A stretch of 64,000 bases of DNA from CAWBRY01 sp963791295. GTDB taxonomy: Bacteria; Bacteroidota; Bacteroidia; Chitinophagales; Chitinophagaceae. The DNA is taken from contig CAWBRY010000001.1 in NCBI GenBank assembly GCA_963791295.1, positions 1,302,001 through 1,366,000 on the forward strand, in the 5' to 3' direction. Below are positions 53,601 through 62,950 of this stretch, piece after piece. The position numbers and the translations under genes were made by a program. Numbering within the stretch: the stretch's first letter is position 1; each line of letters opens with the position of its first letter. Under the pieces are notes generated by a model. The model was not told the DNA's origin. It did no database searches and saw nothing but the letters and a program-made list of their open reading frames with translations.

Positions 53601-54415
53601 TATTTTACAGAAAGATAGTTGTAGTCTTTGAGCAAGACTTCCAGGAAATCGAATGGCGATAGCGAGGTTTCGATCTTAAGATGAGATTTTATTTTTTCGC
53701 TGGCTGAGGCCACCATTGGATAATCACCTTTTCGTCGGGCTGTTTCCAAAATGCTCTTGATGGCATTGATGTCCCTATCGCTCAGCTGCATGATCTGCGG
53801 ATAAGATGGTATATAGTTGTCGGCTACTTCCTGGAAAACGGTTTCTTCAATACTGGAATGTGCATTGCTACGAATAAGAATCGTATGGGCGAGGATGTCT
53901 CCAATCCGTTGCGCCTTGGGCGACGTTACGACGAGAACAATATCTGTAATCAAAAAGCCCAGAGCTCCCAATATAATAAAGGTTGTTTCCAGGTTCCGGC
54001 CGAACTCAGGGTTGCTCGCCAGCACAAAAATCAGCATTACGATCCAGACATCTGAGATGCGCAGTAGCCACCGTATAAGGAACTGACTGATGCTGGCCTT
54101 GCCTCCATTCTCATTGACTACCCGAATACCCGTTATTTTCTTTCCGACACTCTGTCCATTCAATGTAATTTCCATGACCACATGATATATCAGTACAGGT
54201 AAGAAGAGAAGCATCGCTATTGCCTGCAGATTGTATGCCGTGTCAGGACCGTAAGAGAAATTGCGTAACAGCGTATTGAATATTAGTGATGCAATCTTGA
54301 AATAGAAAAACTCTATGAGTATGTCGATCAATAAGGAAAGCAATCTCCGGTAGAATTCCGGGATCTCAAATTCAAGGTCAATATTGAAGTTGGTAGGTAC
54401 TTTTGTAACGCCCAT
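53600..54415 (-). CDS. RDD-family membrane protein
   Basis: 271 aa. RDD domain (about residues 15-180): FYRRLLSLLIDILIEFFYFK, GQSVGKKITGIRVVNENGGK, SISQFLIRWLLRISDVWIVM, and QRIGDILAHTILIR. The canonical first Arg-Asp-Asp is partly changed (RRLLSLLIDI). It is divergent from the SpoIIM gene; RDD and SpoIIM pairs are usual companions of MoxR/DUF58 clusters, so it belongs functionally to the block that follows. Confidence 0.88.
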   Translation of the reverse strand: MGVTKVPTNFNIDLEFEIPEFYRRLLSLLIDILIEFFYFKIASLIFNTLLRNFSYGPDTAYNLQAIAMLLFLPVLIYHVVMEITLNGQSVGKKITGIRVVNENGGKASISQFLIRWLLRISDVWIVMLIFVLASNPEFGRNLETTFIILGALGFLITDIVLVVTSPKAQRIGDILAHTILIRSNAHSSIEETVFQEVADNYIPSYPQIMQLSDRDINAIKSILETARRKGDYPMVASASEKIKSHLKIETSLSPFDFLEVLLKDYNYLSVK

Positions 54416-54524
54416 AGCGTTTACATTAAATCAAGCTTTAAATTAAACTTTTTTGGCTAATTAATTTAGAGGTAAGCCTATTAACTGCGATAAAAAACAG
54501 TATTTTACAAGCTTAAAAAAACGG

Positions 54525-55496
54525 ATTCTGAGAGAAGCCCTTTTTATTAAAAAAAACCGCGATCGCTGGTTAAAAAATCAGCTTCAGCCATCGGTGGACC
54601 CCGACGAAATGGCTAAGGATTTCACTCAGCTGGTCGACGATCTTGCCTACGCAAAAACATTCTATCCCAGCAGCCGTGTCACCCGGTTCATCAACACGCA
54701 AGCCTCTAAAATATACCTGGATATTTATAGGAACAGAAAAGAGGAATCAAACCGCCTATTGACCTTTTGGAAGGTTGATCTTCCGCTAACGATACGGAAA
54801 CATCATCGCGTCGTGCTATTCTCCTTCCTTTTTTTTCTCGTTTTTTTCAGCATTGGTTTTTTTGTTTCATTGAAAGATGAAGGGATTGCCAGAAGTTTTT
54901 TTGGAGACGGATATATCGATCACACCCAGGAAAATATCGACAAAGGAAATCCATTCGGCATCTACGAACACGGAAATCCTATTCTGAGTTGGGTTAACCT
55001 GATGATCCATAATATTCGCGTTTCATTCATGATGTTCGTGTCCGGAATTTTTTGTGGTGTGCCCTGCCTCTATCTCCTTGCACAGAACAGCGTCATGCTG
55101 GGAATATTCGACCAGTATTTTGTGGCAAAGGGATTGGGTATTCAATTCTTCCTAGTCGTATTTGTGCATGGTACGCTGGAGATAACCGCCTTGATTATTT
55201 CAGGAGCTGCCGGATTAGTATTGGGAAAAAGTTTTTTATTTCCCGGAACAATGAAAAGAATGGATGCATTTAAGCAGGGCGCAAAGGATGGTGTCAAGAT
55301 AATGGTGGGTTTAATGCCTGTCTTCGGATTGGCTGCATTCTTTGAAGGATTCATTACGCGCCTCTACAATGATATTTCAATTCTCACGACCATTATTTTT
55401 GCTCTTTCCGTTGTTTTCGTGATCTGGTATTTTATTATTTATCCCATCCGGCTTGCCAGAAGATTATCGGTACAATTAAATGAGGAGGAAGTATAG
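54525..55496 (+). CDS. Stage II sporulation protein M-like membrane protein
   Basis: About 322 aa with several transmembrane helices after residue 75 (VVLFSFLFFLVFFSIGFFVS and others). The SpoIIM-type core is LFIKKNRDRWLKNQLQPSVD, DLAYAKTFYPSSRVTRFIN and LEITALIISGAAGLVLGKS. This organism is not a spore former; the family is widespread. The conserved reading extends upstream of GTG 54594 (LREALFIKKNRDRW) with no ATG, so either a non-ATG start (about 54525) or an indel in the A-run at 54514-54521 hides the real start. Its stop overlaps the GTG start of the next gene. Confidence 0.8.
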   Translation: MLREALFIKKNRDRWLKNQLQPSVDPDEMAKDFTQLVDDLAYAKTFYPSSRVTRFINTQASKIYLDIYRNRKEESNRLLTFWKVDLPLTIRKHHRVVLFSFLFFLVFFSIGFFVSLKDEGIARSFFGDGYIDHTQENIDKGNPFGIYEHGNPILSWVNLMIHNIRVSFMMFVSGIFCGVPCLYLLAQNSVMLGIFDQYFVAKGLGIQFFLVVFVHGTLEITALIISGAAGLVLGKSFLFPGTMKRMDAFKQGAKDGVKIMVGLMPVFGLAAFFEGFITRLYNDISILTTIIFALSVVFVIWYFIIYPIRLARRLSVQLNEEEV

Positions 55497-56305
55497 TGTT
55501 TAATCCCCGTCAGCTAAATACCCGTCTGCTTCATTGGGGCAAATTGATATTGCTGTTGACTGTGATGACCTATAACAATAATGTTGCGGCCCAGGATACC
55601 GCGGCCGACGGAGATTCGGTACCGTCGGAGACGAAAAAAGTGCCGACGCAAATCGATGGAGTGGAAGAAGAAGAACATTTTTTGCAGAATTGGGAAAACA
55701 GGGAGGATGAGCCAACCTTGCATGAGCGCCATGTTCCGGCCGGCCAGGTGAAGAAACTTCAACGTGATGATGACTTCTGGTATGCAAATGCGATGATTCG
55801 CAAAGTAAAGGCCCGGCAAAAGGCAGAAACCTCGATGCCGCTTGTAAAAAGGATATGGTTCCAAACCTTACTCTGGCTGATCATCATTGCCAGTTTTGCC
55901 GGAGTGCTGATCTGGTATTTGGCGGACAGTAATGTAGGGTTATTCAGGAAAAAGAATAAGATGATAGAAAGCGACGTGGCCTTGCAGGATGACCAGGATA
56001 TTTTCAACATCAACTACCAGCTGGAAATCGATAAGGCTATTCAACAAAAAAACTACCGCCTGGCCATACGGTTAATGTTTCTCCGCATGTTGAAAGACTT
56101 ATCTGAAAAGAAAATTATCCAGTATACCCAGGATAAGACAAATTTCGATTACCTGATGCAACTTCATTCAACACGCTATTACGACGGGTTTTTCAGGATA
56201 GCCCGCAACTATGAATTTAGTTGGTACGGTCAGTTTGAAGTGAATGAAAACGCATTCCGGATCATTCAGGGAGATTTTAACCAATTCAATAATCAATGGC
56301 GATAG
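55496..56305 (+). CDS. DUF4129-like membrane protein
   Basis: 269 aa: signal peptide to about residue 32 (LILLLTVMTYNNNVAAQ), an acidic linker, one transmembrane helix (about 122-143, FQTLLWLIIIASFAGVLIWY) and a C-terminal DUF4129-type domain (NYRLAIRLMFLRMLKDLSEK, FDYLMQLHSTRYYDGFFRIA, FSWYGQFEVNENAF). GTG start overlapping the SpoIIM stop. This gene, DUF4350, MoxR and DUF58 form a continuous tight operon. Confidence 0.8.
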   Translation: MFNPRQLNTRLLHWGKLILLLTVMTYNNNVAAQDTAADGDSVPSETKKVPTQIDGVEEEEHFLQNWENREDEPTLHERHVPAGQVKKLQRDDDFWYANAMIRKVKARQKAETSMPLVKRIWFQTLLWLIIIASFAGVLIWYLADSNVGLFRKKNKMIESDVALQDDQDIFNINYQLEIDKAIQQKNYRLAIRLMFLRMLKDLSEKKIIQYTQDKTNFDYLMQLHSTRYYDGFFRIARNYEFSWYGQFEVNENAFRIIQGDFNQFNNQWR

Positions 56306-56309
56306 TGTC

Positions 56310-57530
56310 TTGAAAAAATACCTTCCATATAGCCTGGCCCTGTTGTTATCGGCCGCCATTATTGTTTTAGTGCTGACAGGAAATAATGGAGAACGTGAGC
56401 TCGATCAACGTGTCACGCTAAGACGGCAAGATAAAATACCTTACGGATCCTATGTCGCCTTCAATAATCTTCCTTACCTGTTTCCACGAGCAACCATCTA
56501 CACGGATAGACGGGAACCGGGTTATTGGGATTCTCTTTCCATTTACAATGCTAACCAGGCTTTCATTGTTATCTCCAATAAATTTTTTGCCAGCGAATCG
56601 GAATTAAAAAAGCTAATGACCTTCGTGGAGCACGGCAACGATGTGTTTATCAGCACGCGCTATTTTTCAGCAGCTGCCGACGCCGTTTTTCATTGCAACA
56701 GCAGTTCGTACGACCTGTCCCTATTTTCTGATGAAGTGATGGCAGATAGCCTTCGAATTTTTTTGAGTGAGCCGCCTTTTGAACAGGCCTCCTCCTACGT
56801 ATACCCGGGCAAGAAATTTGATTCTTATTTCGATAAGATCGATTCATCCGCGACAAGGGTTTTGGGATTCGATGAAAGCGGCAGGGCCAATTTCATCCAT
56901 TTGCGAGCAGGGAAAGGCAATTTCTATTTGCATATGGAACCACTGGCCTTCAGTAACTATTTCTTGTTGCATAAGAATAATATGGAGTATTACGAGAAGG
57001 TATTGTCAATGATCCGACCGGAAATTACCCGTGTTGTGTGGGATGAATATTACCTGAATAAACGTTATGGAGAAAGTGAAAGGAGAAGGAAAGGTTGGAT
57101 GGCTGTCTTATTCAGCTATCCTGCGTTAAAAGCAGCGATGCTCACAGCTATATTTACCTTGCTATTGTATGTATTGATTGAAATGCGAAGAAAGCAACGC
57201 TTCATTCCTTTAATCACGCGCACACGCAATGAAACACTTGAATTTGTCAAGACCATAGGACGGCTGTACTACGATAAAGGTGATCACAAAAATCTTTGCA
57301 GAAAAATGGCAGCCTATTTTCTGGAGCATGTACGCAACAGGTACAAATTAGCTCCGGCTTCGCTGGGCGAAGATTTTGTAAAAAACTTGCAATTTAAGAC
57401 AGGCTGCCCCGAAGCCGAGATCAGAGGCATTGTATCTTATATTAAATGGCTCGATGAAACACCGGCTGTCAATCATTTGCAGCTAATTCAATTTCATAAA
57501 CAATTAGAAGCATTTTATAAAAAGACCTAA
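56310..57530 (+). CDS. DUF4350-domain membrane protein
   Basis: About 406 aa with an N-terminal transmembrane helix (KKYLPYSLALLLSAAIIVLV), a periplasmic DUF4350 (GATase-like) region (about 40-240, IVISNKFFASESELKKLMTF, VEHGNDVFISTRYFS) and a second transmembrane helix at about 290-310. A cytoplasmic tail follows. Start taken as TTG 56310, 4 nt after the DUF4129 stop; the ATG at 56244 would give a 62-nt overlap. Function unknown. Confidence 0.78.
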   Translation: MKKYLPYSLALLLSAAIIVLVLTGNNGERELDQRVTLRRQDKIPYGSYVAFNNLPYLFPRATIYTDRREPGYWDSLSIYNANQAFIVISNKFFASESELKKLMTFVEHGNDVFISTRYFSAAADAVFHCNSSSYDLSLFSDEVMADSLRIFLSEPPFEQASSYVYPGKKFDSYFDKIDSSATRVLGFDESGRANFIHLRAGKGNFYLHMEPLAFSNYFLLHKNNMEYYEKVLSMIRPEITRVVWDEYYLNKRYGESERRRKGWMAVLFSYPALKAAMLTAIFTLLLYVLIEMRRKQRFIPLITRTRNETLEFVKTIGRLYYDKGDHKNLCRKMAAYFLEHVRNRYKLAPASLGEDFVKNLQFKTGCPEAEIRGIVSYIKWLDETPAVNHLQLIQFHKQLEAFYKKT

Positions 57531-57560
57531 CCTTTGCCGAAGGCGGCACAAATTATTAGT

Positions 57561-58538
57561 ATGGAAGAACAGATTTTTAAACAACGCACCGACCTCACAG
57601 CACTCAATGAGGCCGTGATGTCTATCCGCAATGAAATAAAGAAAATCATTGTAGGACAGGATTCTATGGTGAAGCTCATCATTGCGGCCCTGTTGGCAGA
57701 CGGCCATGTATTAATTGAAGGAGTGCCGGGAGTGGCAAAGACACTTACAGCCAAGCTGGTGGCAAAAAGTGTGAATGCCGGATTCTCCAGGATACAATTC
57801 ACACCCGACCTCATGCCTTCGGATGTATTGGGAACACCCGTATTCAATCCGAAAGAAGCCAGTTTTGAATTCAAGAAAGGCCCGGTATTCAGCAATATTG
57901 TCCTGGTGGATGAGATCAACCGTGCTCCTGCAAAAACGCAATCTGCTTTATTGGAGATTATGGAGGAAAGACAGGCTACAGTCGATGGAAAAACTTATCC
58001 GATGAGTGCGCCGTTCATGGTCCTGGCCACTCAAAATCCCATCGAACAGGAGGGTACGTATCGATTGCCTGAAGCACAATTGGATCGATTCCTCTTTAAG
58101 ATCATCGTCCCTTATCCAAGTGAAACGGAGGAGCTGACCATATTAAATCAATTTCATCGGTTTGGAAATACTAAAGTACTGGACCTGATCAAACCCGTGC
58201 TGGATGGGCAACAAGTGGCACATTTACGCGAGCAGATCAAAAGCCAGATCATTGAAGAGCGATTGTTACAATTTATTGCCAGGCTTATTCACCAGACAAG
58301 GAATCACAAATCCATTTATTTGGGCGCCTCTCCGCGAGCCTCGCTCGCTATCATGTATGCATCAAAGGCGATCGCCGCCATGCAGGGAAGGGATTTTGTC
58401 ACTCCGGAAGACATCCTGGAGATTGTCGCGCCCGTACTGCGCCATCGCATTATTCTTTCTCCAGATAAGGAAATGGAAGGGGTGGCGGAAGATGAGGTGA
58501 TCAAACAGATTATTCAAAGCATGGATGTTCCGCGCTAG
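57561..58538 (+). CDS. MoxR-family AAA+ ATPase
   Basis: A 325-aa AAA+ ATPase: Walker A EGVPGVAKTLTAKL, Walker B with FSNIVLVDEINRAPAKTQSA, sensor region ATQNPIEQEGTYRLPEAQLD, and the C-terminal lid SPRASLAIMYASKAIA. MoxR proteins act as chaperones for assembling metal or membrane complexes, often together with VWA/DUF58 proteins as here. Start ATG 57561 preferred over 57534. Confidence 0.93.
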   Translation: MEEQIFKQRTDLTALNEAVMSIRNEIKKIIVGQDSMVKLIIAALLADGHVLIEGVPGVAKTLTAKLVAKSVNAGFSRIQFTPDLMPSDVLGTPVFNPKEASFEFKKGPVFSNIVLVDEINRAPAKTQSALLEIMEERQATVDGKTYPMSAPFMVLATQNPIEQEGTYRLPEAQLDRFLFKIIVPYPSETEELTILNQFHRFGNTKVLDLIKPVLDGQQVAHLREQIKSQIIEERLLQFIARLIHQTRNHKSIYLGASPRASLAIMYASKAIAAMQGRDFVTPEDILEIVAPVLRHRIILSPDKEMEGVAEDEVIKQIIQSMDVPR

Positions 58539-58559
58539 GATCCACATAGTTGATTTGAA

Positions 58560-59885
58560 ATGATAAGATCATTTTACTTAAATAATACGGTTTATTACAT
58601 TGCCGGCGTTGCTTCGATCGTCTTTGTGCTAAGTTATTTTTTCCCACCATTATATCGAGTGGGTGGATTAATCATTCTGTTTTTAGGGGTGGCTGTAATC
58701 GTCGATGCGCTGTTGGTATATGGGCGTCGCAAGGGCGTAGTTGCAGTGAGAAAAACAATGGAAAGATTCAGTATCGGCGACCAGAATCAGGTATTGATTG
58801 AATTAGTGAACAATTATGGCTTTGTTATAAGAGTGAGTATTATCGATGAGCTCCCTGTTCAGTTCCAGGAACGGAAGTGGCTCCGCAAGGCAATGATTGG
58901 ACGTAATGACACGTATATGCTCGAATATACACTGAGGCCAACAACAAGAGGTGAATACACCTTTGAGGCTATCAACGTATATGTGCATGCACCACTTCAA
59001 TTGGTAAAGCGCCGCTTTATTTTTCTTGCCAACCAGGTTGTCAAGGTCTATCCTTCTTATGTGCAAATGAGGCGCTACCAGTTATTGGCGTTAAGTAACC
59101 GGCTCCAGGAGGTAGGGGTAAAACATATTCGCAAGATCGGCCACAGCATGGAGTTTGAACAAATCAAAGAATACGTTCGGGGTGATGATTACCGTACAAT
59201 CAATTGGAAAGCGACAGCCCGGAAGGACGGCTTGATGGTAAACAACTATACTGATGAGAGAAGCCAGCAGGTGTATTGTCTGATCAACAAAGGGCGTGTC
59301 ATGAAAATGCCTTTCCAGGGAATGACGCTCCTGGACCACGCGATCAATGCATCATTGGTTTTGTCGAATGTCGCGTTGGTCAAGCAGGACAAGGCGGGGA
59401 TTATCACTTTTGAGAAAAACCTGGATACGTTCCTGCTAGCAGATAAGAAGCCCACTCAAATGAATCACATCCTGGAAACATTGTATAAGCAGCGGACGGA
59501 ATACCTGGAATCGGATTTTGAGAAATTATTTTCGGTTATTCGTAACCGTATAACAAACCGCAGCCTGCTGATCCTCTTTACCAACTTTGAGTCGTTTGAA
59601 AGCTTACAACGGGAGATGGTTGCATTGAAGAAAATTGCTCACTATCATCTCCTGCTCGTGGTTTTCTTTGAGAATACAGAATTGAAATCATTAGTGGAAA
59701 GAAAAGCTTCTTCGCTGGAAGACATTTATATCAAGACCATCGCCGAGAAATTTGCCTATGAAAAACGGTTGATGGTAAAAGAACTTCAAAAAAATGGCAT
59801 TCCTTCCATTCTCACCATACCGGAAAACCTGACGGTCAACACCGTAAATAAATATCTGGAACTCAAGACACGCATGTCGATCTAG
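58560..59885 (+). CDS. DUF58-domain protein
   Basis: 441 aa: two transmembrane helices (about residues 10-28 and 33-52) and a DUF58/VWA-like domain. Signature EFEQIKEYVRGDDYRTINWK then ATARKDGLMVNNYTDERSQQ is complete. It is the usual partner of MoxR, 21 nt downstream of it. Together they are thought to form a periplasm- or membrane-facing assembly machine; the client is unknown. Confidence 0.9.
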   Translation: MIRSFYLNNTVYYIAGVASIVFVLSYFFPPLYRVGGLIILFLGVAVIVDALLVYGRRKGVVAVRKTMERFSIGDQNQVLIELVNNYGFVIRVSIIDELPVQFQERKWLRKAMIGRNDTYMLEYTLRPTTRGEYTFEAINVYVHAPLQLVKRRFIFLANQVVKVYPSYVQMRRYQLLALSNRLQEVGVKHIRKIGHSMEFEQIKEYVRGDDYRTINWKATARKDGLMVNNYTDERSQQVYCLINKGRVMKMPFQGMTLLDHAINASLVLSNVALVKQDKAGIITFEKNLDTFLLADKKPTQMNHILETLYKQRTEYLESDFEKLFSVIRNRITNRSLLILFTNFESFESLQREMVALKKIAHYHLLLVVFFENTELKSLVERKASSLEDIYIKTIAEKFAYEKRLMVKELQKNGIPSILTIPENLTVNTVNKYLELKTRMSI

Positions 59886-59897
59886 CAGCGTCATTAT

Positions 59898-59905
59898 TAT
59901 CTTCG
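59898..59905 (+). promoter_or_regulatory. -7-like box (TATCTTCG) 4 nt before truB
   Basis: One mismatch to TAnnTTTG. The truB ATG is at 59910. Confidence 0.35.
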
Positions 59906-59909
59906 CTTT

Positions 59910-60587
59910 ATGAATATTTTTGAGGAAGGCCAGGTATTGCTGATAGATAAGCCCATTGAATGGACTTCATTTGATGTCATCCAAAAAATAAGGCGGATCA
60001 TTCGCGTCAAAAAAGTCGGACATGCAGGAACTCTGGATCCCCTGGCCACGGGGTTATTGATCATCTGTACGGGAAAATTTACAAAGAAGATAAATGAGTA
60101 TATGGCTCTCGAAAAGGAATATACAGGCACATTCACATTGGGAGCGACCACTCCTACATACGACCTGGAAAGCGAACCGGGAGATTTTAAGGCTTATGAA
60201 ACGATTCAGCCGGAAGCCATTGTTCATGCCGCCACAAGATTTACCGGAGAGATCATGCAAGTACCTCCTGCGCATTCCGCCATCCAGGTGGATGGAAAAA
60301 GATTGTATGAACTGGCGAGAAAAGGACAAGACGTAAAGCCGGAGCCCAGAAAAATAACGATCAGGCAATTCGAGATACTTGCTGTTGAGCTGCCCAATGT
60401 GAAGTTCCGGGTAACATGTTCTACCGGAACCTATATTCGCAGCCTGGCATTCGATATGGGTGCTGAACTAGGATGCGGAGCCTATCTAAGTCAGCTCTGC
60501 CGCACAAGAATTGGAAACTTTGATCTTAGAGATGCTCTATCTGTCCAGGCGTTTGAAGAGAAAGCTAAGCAAATGTTGCAGGAATGA
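59910..60587 (+). CDS. truB: tRNA pseudouridine(55) synthase
   Basis: A 225-aa TruB: LLIDKPIEWTSFDVIQKIRR, the catalytic motif KVGHAGTLDPLATGLLIICT with the active aspartate, VPPAHSAIQVDGKRLYELAR, and CSTGTYIRSLAFDMGAELGC. It makes pseudouridine 55 in the T-loop of tRNAs. The PUA-like tail is short, as in other Bacteroidota. It converges on the barrel gene with 3 nt between stops. Confidence 0.94.
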   Translation: MNIFEEGQVLLIDKPIEWTSFDVIQKIRRIIRVKKVGHAGTLDPLATGLLIICTGKFTKKINEYMALEKEYTGTFTLGATTPTYDLESEPGDFKAYETIQPEAIVHAATRFTGEIMQVPPAHSAIQVDGKRLYELARKGQDVKPEPRKITIRQFEILAVELPNVKFRVTCSTGTYIRSLAFDMGAELGCGAYLSQLCRTRIGNFDLRDALSVQAFEEKAKQMLQE

Positions 60588-60590
60588 TCG

Positions 60591-62930
60591 TTATAGAATA
60601 AACGGGTAGCTGATGCCTAGTTGAAATTGGGTAGCTTCCTTTTGCCCGAAGCGGTATCCAAACCATTTATTTTGAATAGTTGCATTGGAAGGTTTGGGAC
60701 TGGGATCTTTTACCTTATATGAGTAATCCAGCCGGATGACAAAAAAACTAAAGTCTACCCTTAGACCGGCCCCGGCGCCAATCGCCAGGTCGCTGGCGAA
60801 ATGTTCGATATCAAAAACCTGCTCAGGTGTGCCGGCTTTTTCTTTGAGCAACCAGATATTTCCAATGTCGGTAAAGACCGCTCCATTCAATTTTACTCCG
60901 CCAATCTTCCGGATAGGAAAGCGGTATTCAATATTGGCTTCAAACTGCACATCACCATAACGCTCAGGGATACCGGTAGATCCGGCAAAGTCTTTGATCG
61001 TGGACCCTGGTCCGAGTTGACGAAGTCCCCAGGCTCGCATGCTATTAGGTCCTCCGCTAAAATACTGTTTGAAAAAAGGCAGATTATTTCTTTTCTGGGG
61101 GTTCACGGTTGAGCCCAGCTCGAATCCAACGCCGGCAAATATCCGCAGAGCAATCGCTGTCTTGGCATACTGGATCTTTCGGTCGAATTCTGCATCCACT
61201 TTAATATAGCGGTAGAGATTAGTGTCCAGGAATTTGTTATGTATGAGTCCGGTCAGCAACCCCGATTCTTCCATATTAGCGCGGAAGACATTCACGTTCT
61301 TATTTTTTCCACCGCTGGTAGTAAAACCCGCCAGGCCCGATGAGATGAAACCATCTGTGAACACATTGCGCAACGACGGGTTATTAGTAAACAACGCATT
61401 GAGCCCTTCCCGTGGATGTAAATACGAATATTCGACATTTGGAAGACGGACCGAGAAGAAACTTTTCTTCCATTGAAATTCATAACCCCAGGAACCATTT
61501 ACCGTTGTGAGATTGTACAGGTCCCTTCGGTCGGTAAGAGCCGCATTGAATGAAAATACAGTTCGGAAATTTTCCCTGAGGTTTTTAGGCATCCATTTGA
61601 CGTTGGGTATCGGACGCGGAAAGTAAATATTATGGCTGAAAACTGTTTGCTGGGTCTGGACAAACTTCTCTCCATTCCGTCCCCCCAATTCAATGCCATA
61701 GCGCACATTGGTGTTTGTCTGATTAGCCGCCTTGGCGAAGTTGCGATTTTGCAATCCGACATTGATAGCCAAACCAAAGAGATTACCGGAGATAGAGCTT
61801 TGGTTGCGGCTGCCTTCGAGAGTGGTTGTAAAGAAGTATTTGGTGGCGGGTGTCAATTGAACTTCGAAATCAACCGTATCAAGATCCTTTCGCTGAAGGC
61901 GGTTAATATTAATCAGGCGCCATGAGCCGAGAGAATTAAAACGATTGATTGTTTTATAATATTTTTTTTCATTGTATACCTCTCCTCGTCGGAAATAAAT
62001 ATTTTCCGGAAGGATCTTTGGCTTGAACAGGTTGCGATAATAGATTACATTGACCCCATTCACCATAACTTCTTTCCTGGGCCGACCTAAAGTATCTCGA
62101 CTGAAATCGGGATATATACTAATATCTCCGACGAAATATTTGGTGAGCTTGGACGTATCTAATCCTGGCTTCAACCTGATTTCCAGGTTGGCCTTTGGAT
62201 TTTCTTTCCGGTCCTTCAACTTTCGCAGGGCCTCGAGTTGTTCGAACAGGTCGAATGTTGGCAGCAGGAACGAAACATCCAGCGTATCCCATACGCCCAC
62301 TAATTCTTCGCGGCTAAATCGGAGATAGCCATTGTTACGGTATAGTTCTACCAACCTGTCCAGTTCGAGAGAAATGGCCGACTGATCGAATGCGTCTCCT
62401 TTTTTTAAATAAGATTCTTTTAGGTTGGCCAGAGTGAGCGTCTGCAATTCCGGCTGCTCGATGCCATAACTGATCGAATCAAGCCGGACTAGTTTGCCCG
62501 GGTTCACCTCAAAATTGATCGTCGTGCGGTACTGTTCCTTATCGACAATTTTGACGGAAGTGGTGTAGGTGATCGTATCCTTGAAATAGCCAATCTTGTT
62601 GAGGAGGGTTCGCATGAAGGTAACCGACTTATCAGCATTACTACTATCATACAATGGCGGATTCCTCATTACACTATAGAAAACTTTGGACACAGACCTC
62701 GAAATCATACTATCATCCAATTGACTTTTCAACCGCGAGACCAGTGATTCCCTCTCGGCTTTTGAAAAGTTGCCCGTTAGGTTGATATTTGTCTGGTAGA
62801 CGAATGGTTTATAAGGTTGATATTTCTTAACAATGGAGGGTGCTTTGCATGAAAAGCCGATCAAAATAAGGAAGCCGGCAACAACTAAATTTAGGAGCGT
62901 TCGGTAGTAAATTGACTTGCCGGTCATCAT
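60591..62930 (-). CDS. BamA/TamA-family lipoprotein barrel (second copy)
   Basis: A 779-aa Omp85-family protein with a lipoprotein signal (LVVAGFLILIGFSCKAP, cysteine at about 28), POTRA-like modules and a C-terminal barrel: PFFKQYFSGGPNSMRAWGLR (L6 region; SGGPNSMRAW matches the VGGTNSIRAF of the first copy) and the end EATQFQLGISYPFIL. It is a distant paralogue of the TamL at 30.9 kb and is not next to a TamB. Role in outer-membrane assembly is inference. Confidence 0.85.
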   Translation of the reverse strand: MMTGKSIYYRTLLNLVVAGFLILIGFSCKAPSIVKKYQPYKPFVYQTNINLTGNFSKAERESLVSRLKSQLDDSMISRSVSKVFYSVMRNPPLYDSSNADKSVTFMRTLLNKIGYFKDTITYTTSVKIVDKEQYRTTINFEVNPGKLVRLDSISYGIEQPELQTLTLANLKESYLKKGDAFDQSAISLELDRLVELYRNNGYLRFSREELVGVWDTLDVSFLLPTFDLFEQLEALRKLKDRKENPKANLEIRLKPGLDTSKLTKYFVGDISIYPDFSRDTLGRPRKEVMVNGVNVIYYRNLFKPKILPENIYFRRGEVYNEKKYYKTINRFNSLGSWRLININRLQRKDLDTVDFEVQLTPATKYFFTTTLEGSRNQSSISGNLFGLAINVGLQNRNFAKAANQTNTNVRYGIELGGRNGEKFVQTQQTVFSHNIYFPRPIPNVKWMPKNLRENFRTVFSFNAALTDRRDLYNLTTVNGSWGYEFQWKKSFFSVRLPNVEYSYLHPREGLNALFTNNPSLRNVFTDGFISSGLAGFTTSGGKNKNVNVFRANMEESGLLTGLIHNKFLDTNLYRYIKVDAEFDRKIQYAKTAIALRIFAGVGFELGSTVNPQKRNNLPFFKQYFSGGPNSMRAWGLRQLGPGSTIKDFAGSTGIPERYGDVQFEANIEYRFPIRKIGGVKLNGAVFTDIGNIWLLKEKAGTPEQVFDIEHFASDLAIGAGAGLRVDFSFFVIRLDYSYKVKDPSPKPSNATIQNKWFGYRFGQKEATQFQLGISYPFIL

Positions 62931-62950
62931 AAGAATCTAAACAAAGAATA

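Noticed and set aside
54525..55496. Sporulation gene
   Set aside because: SpoIIM-like proteins are widespread in non-spore-formers and no other sporulation gene is present.
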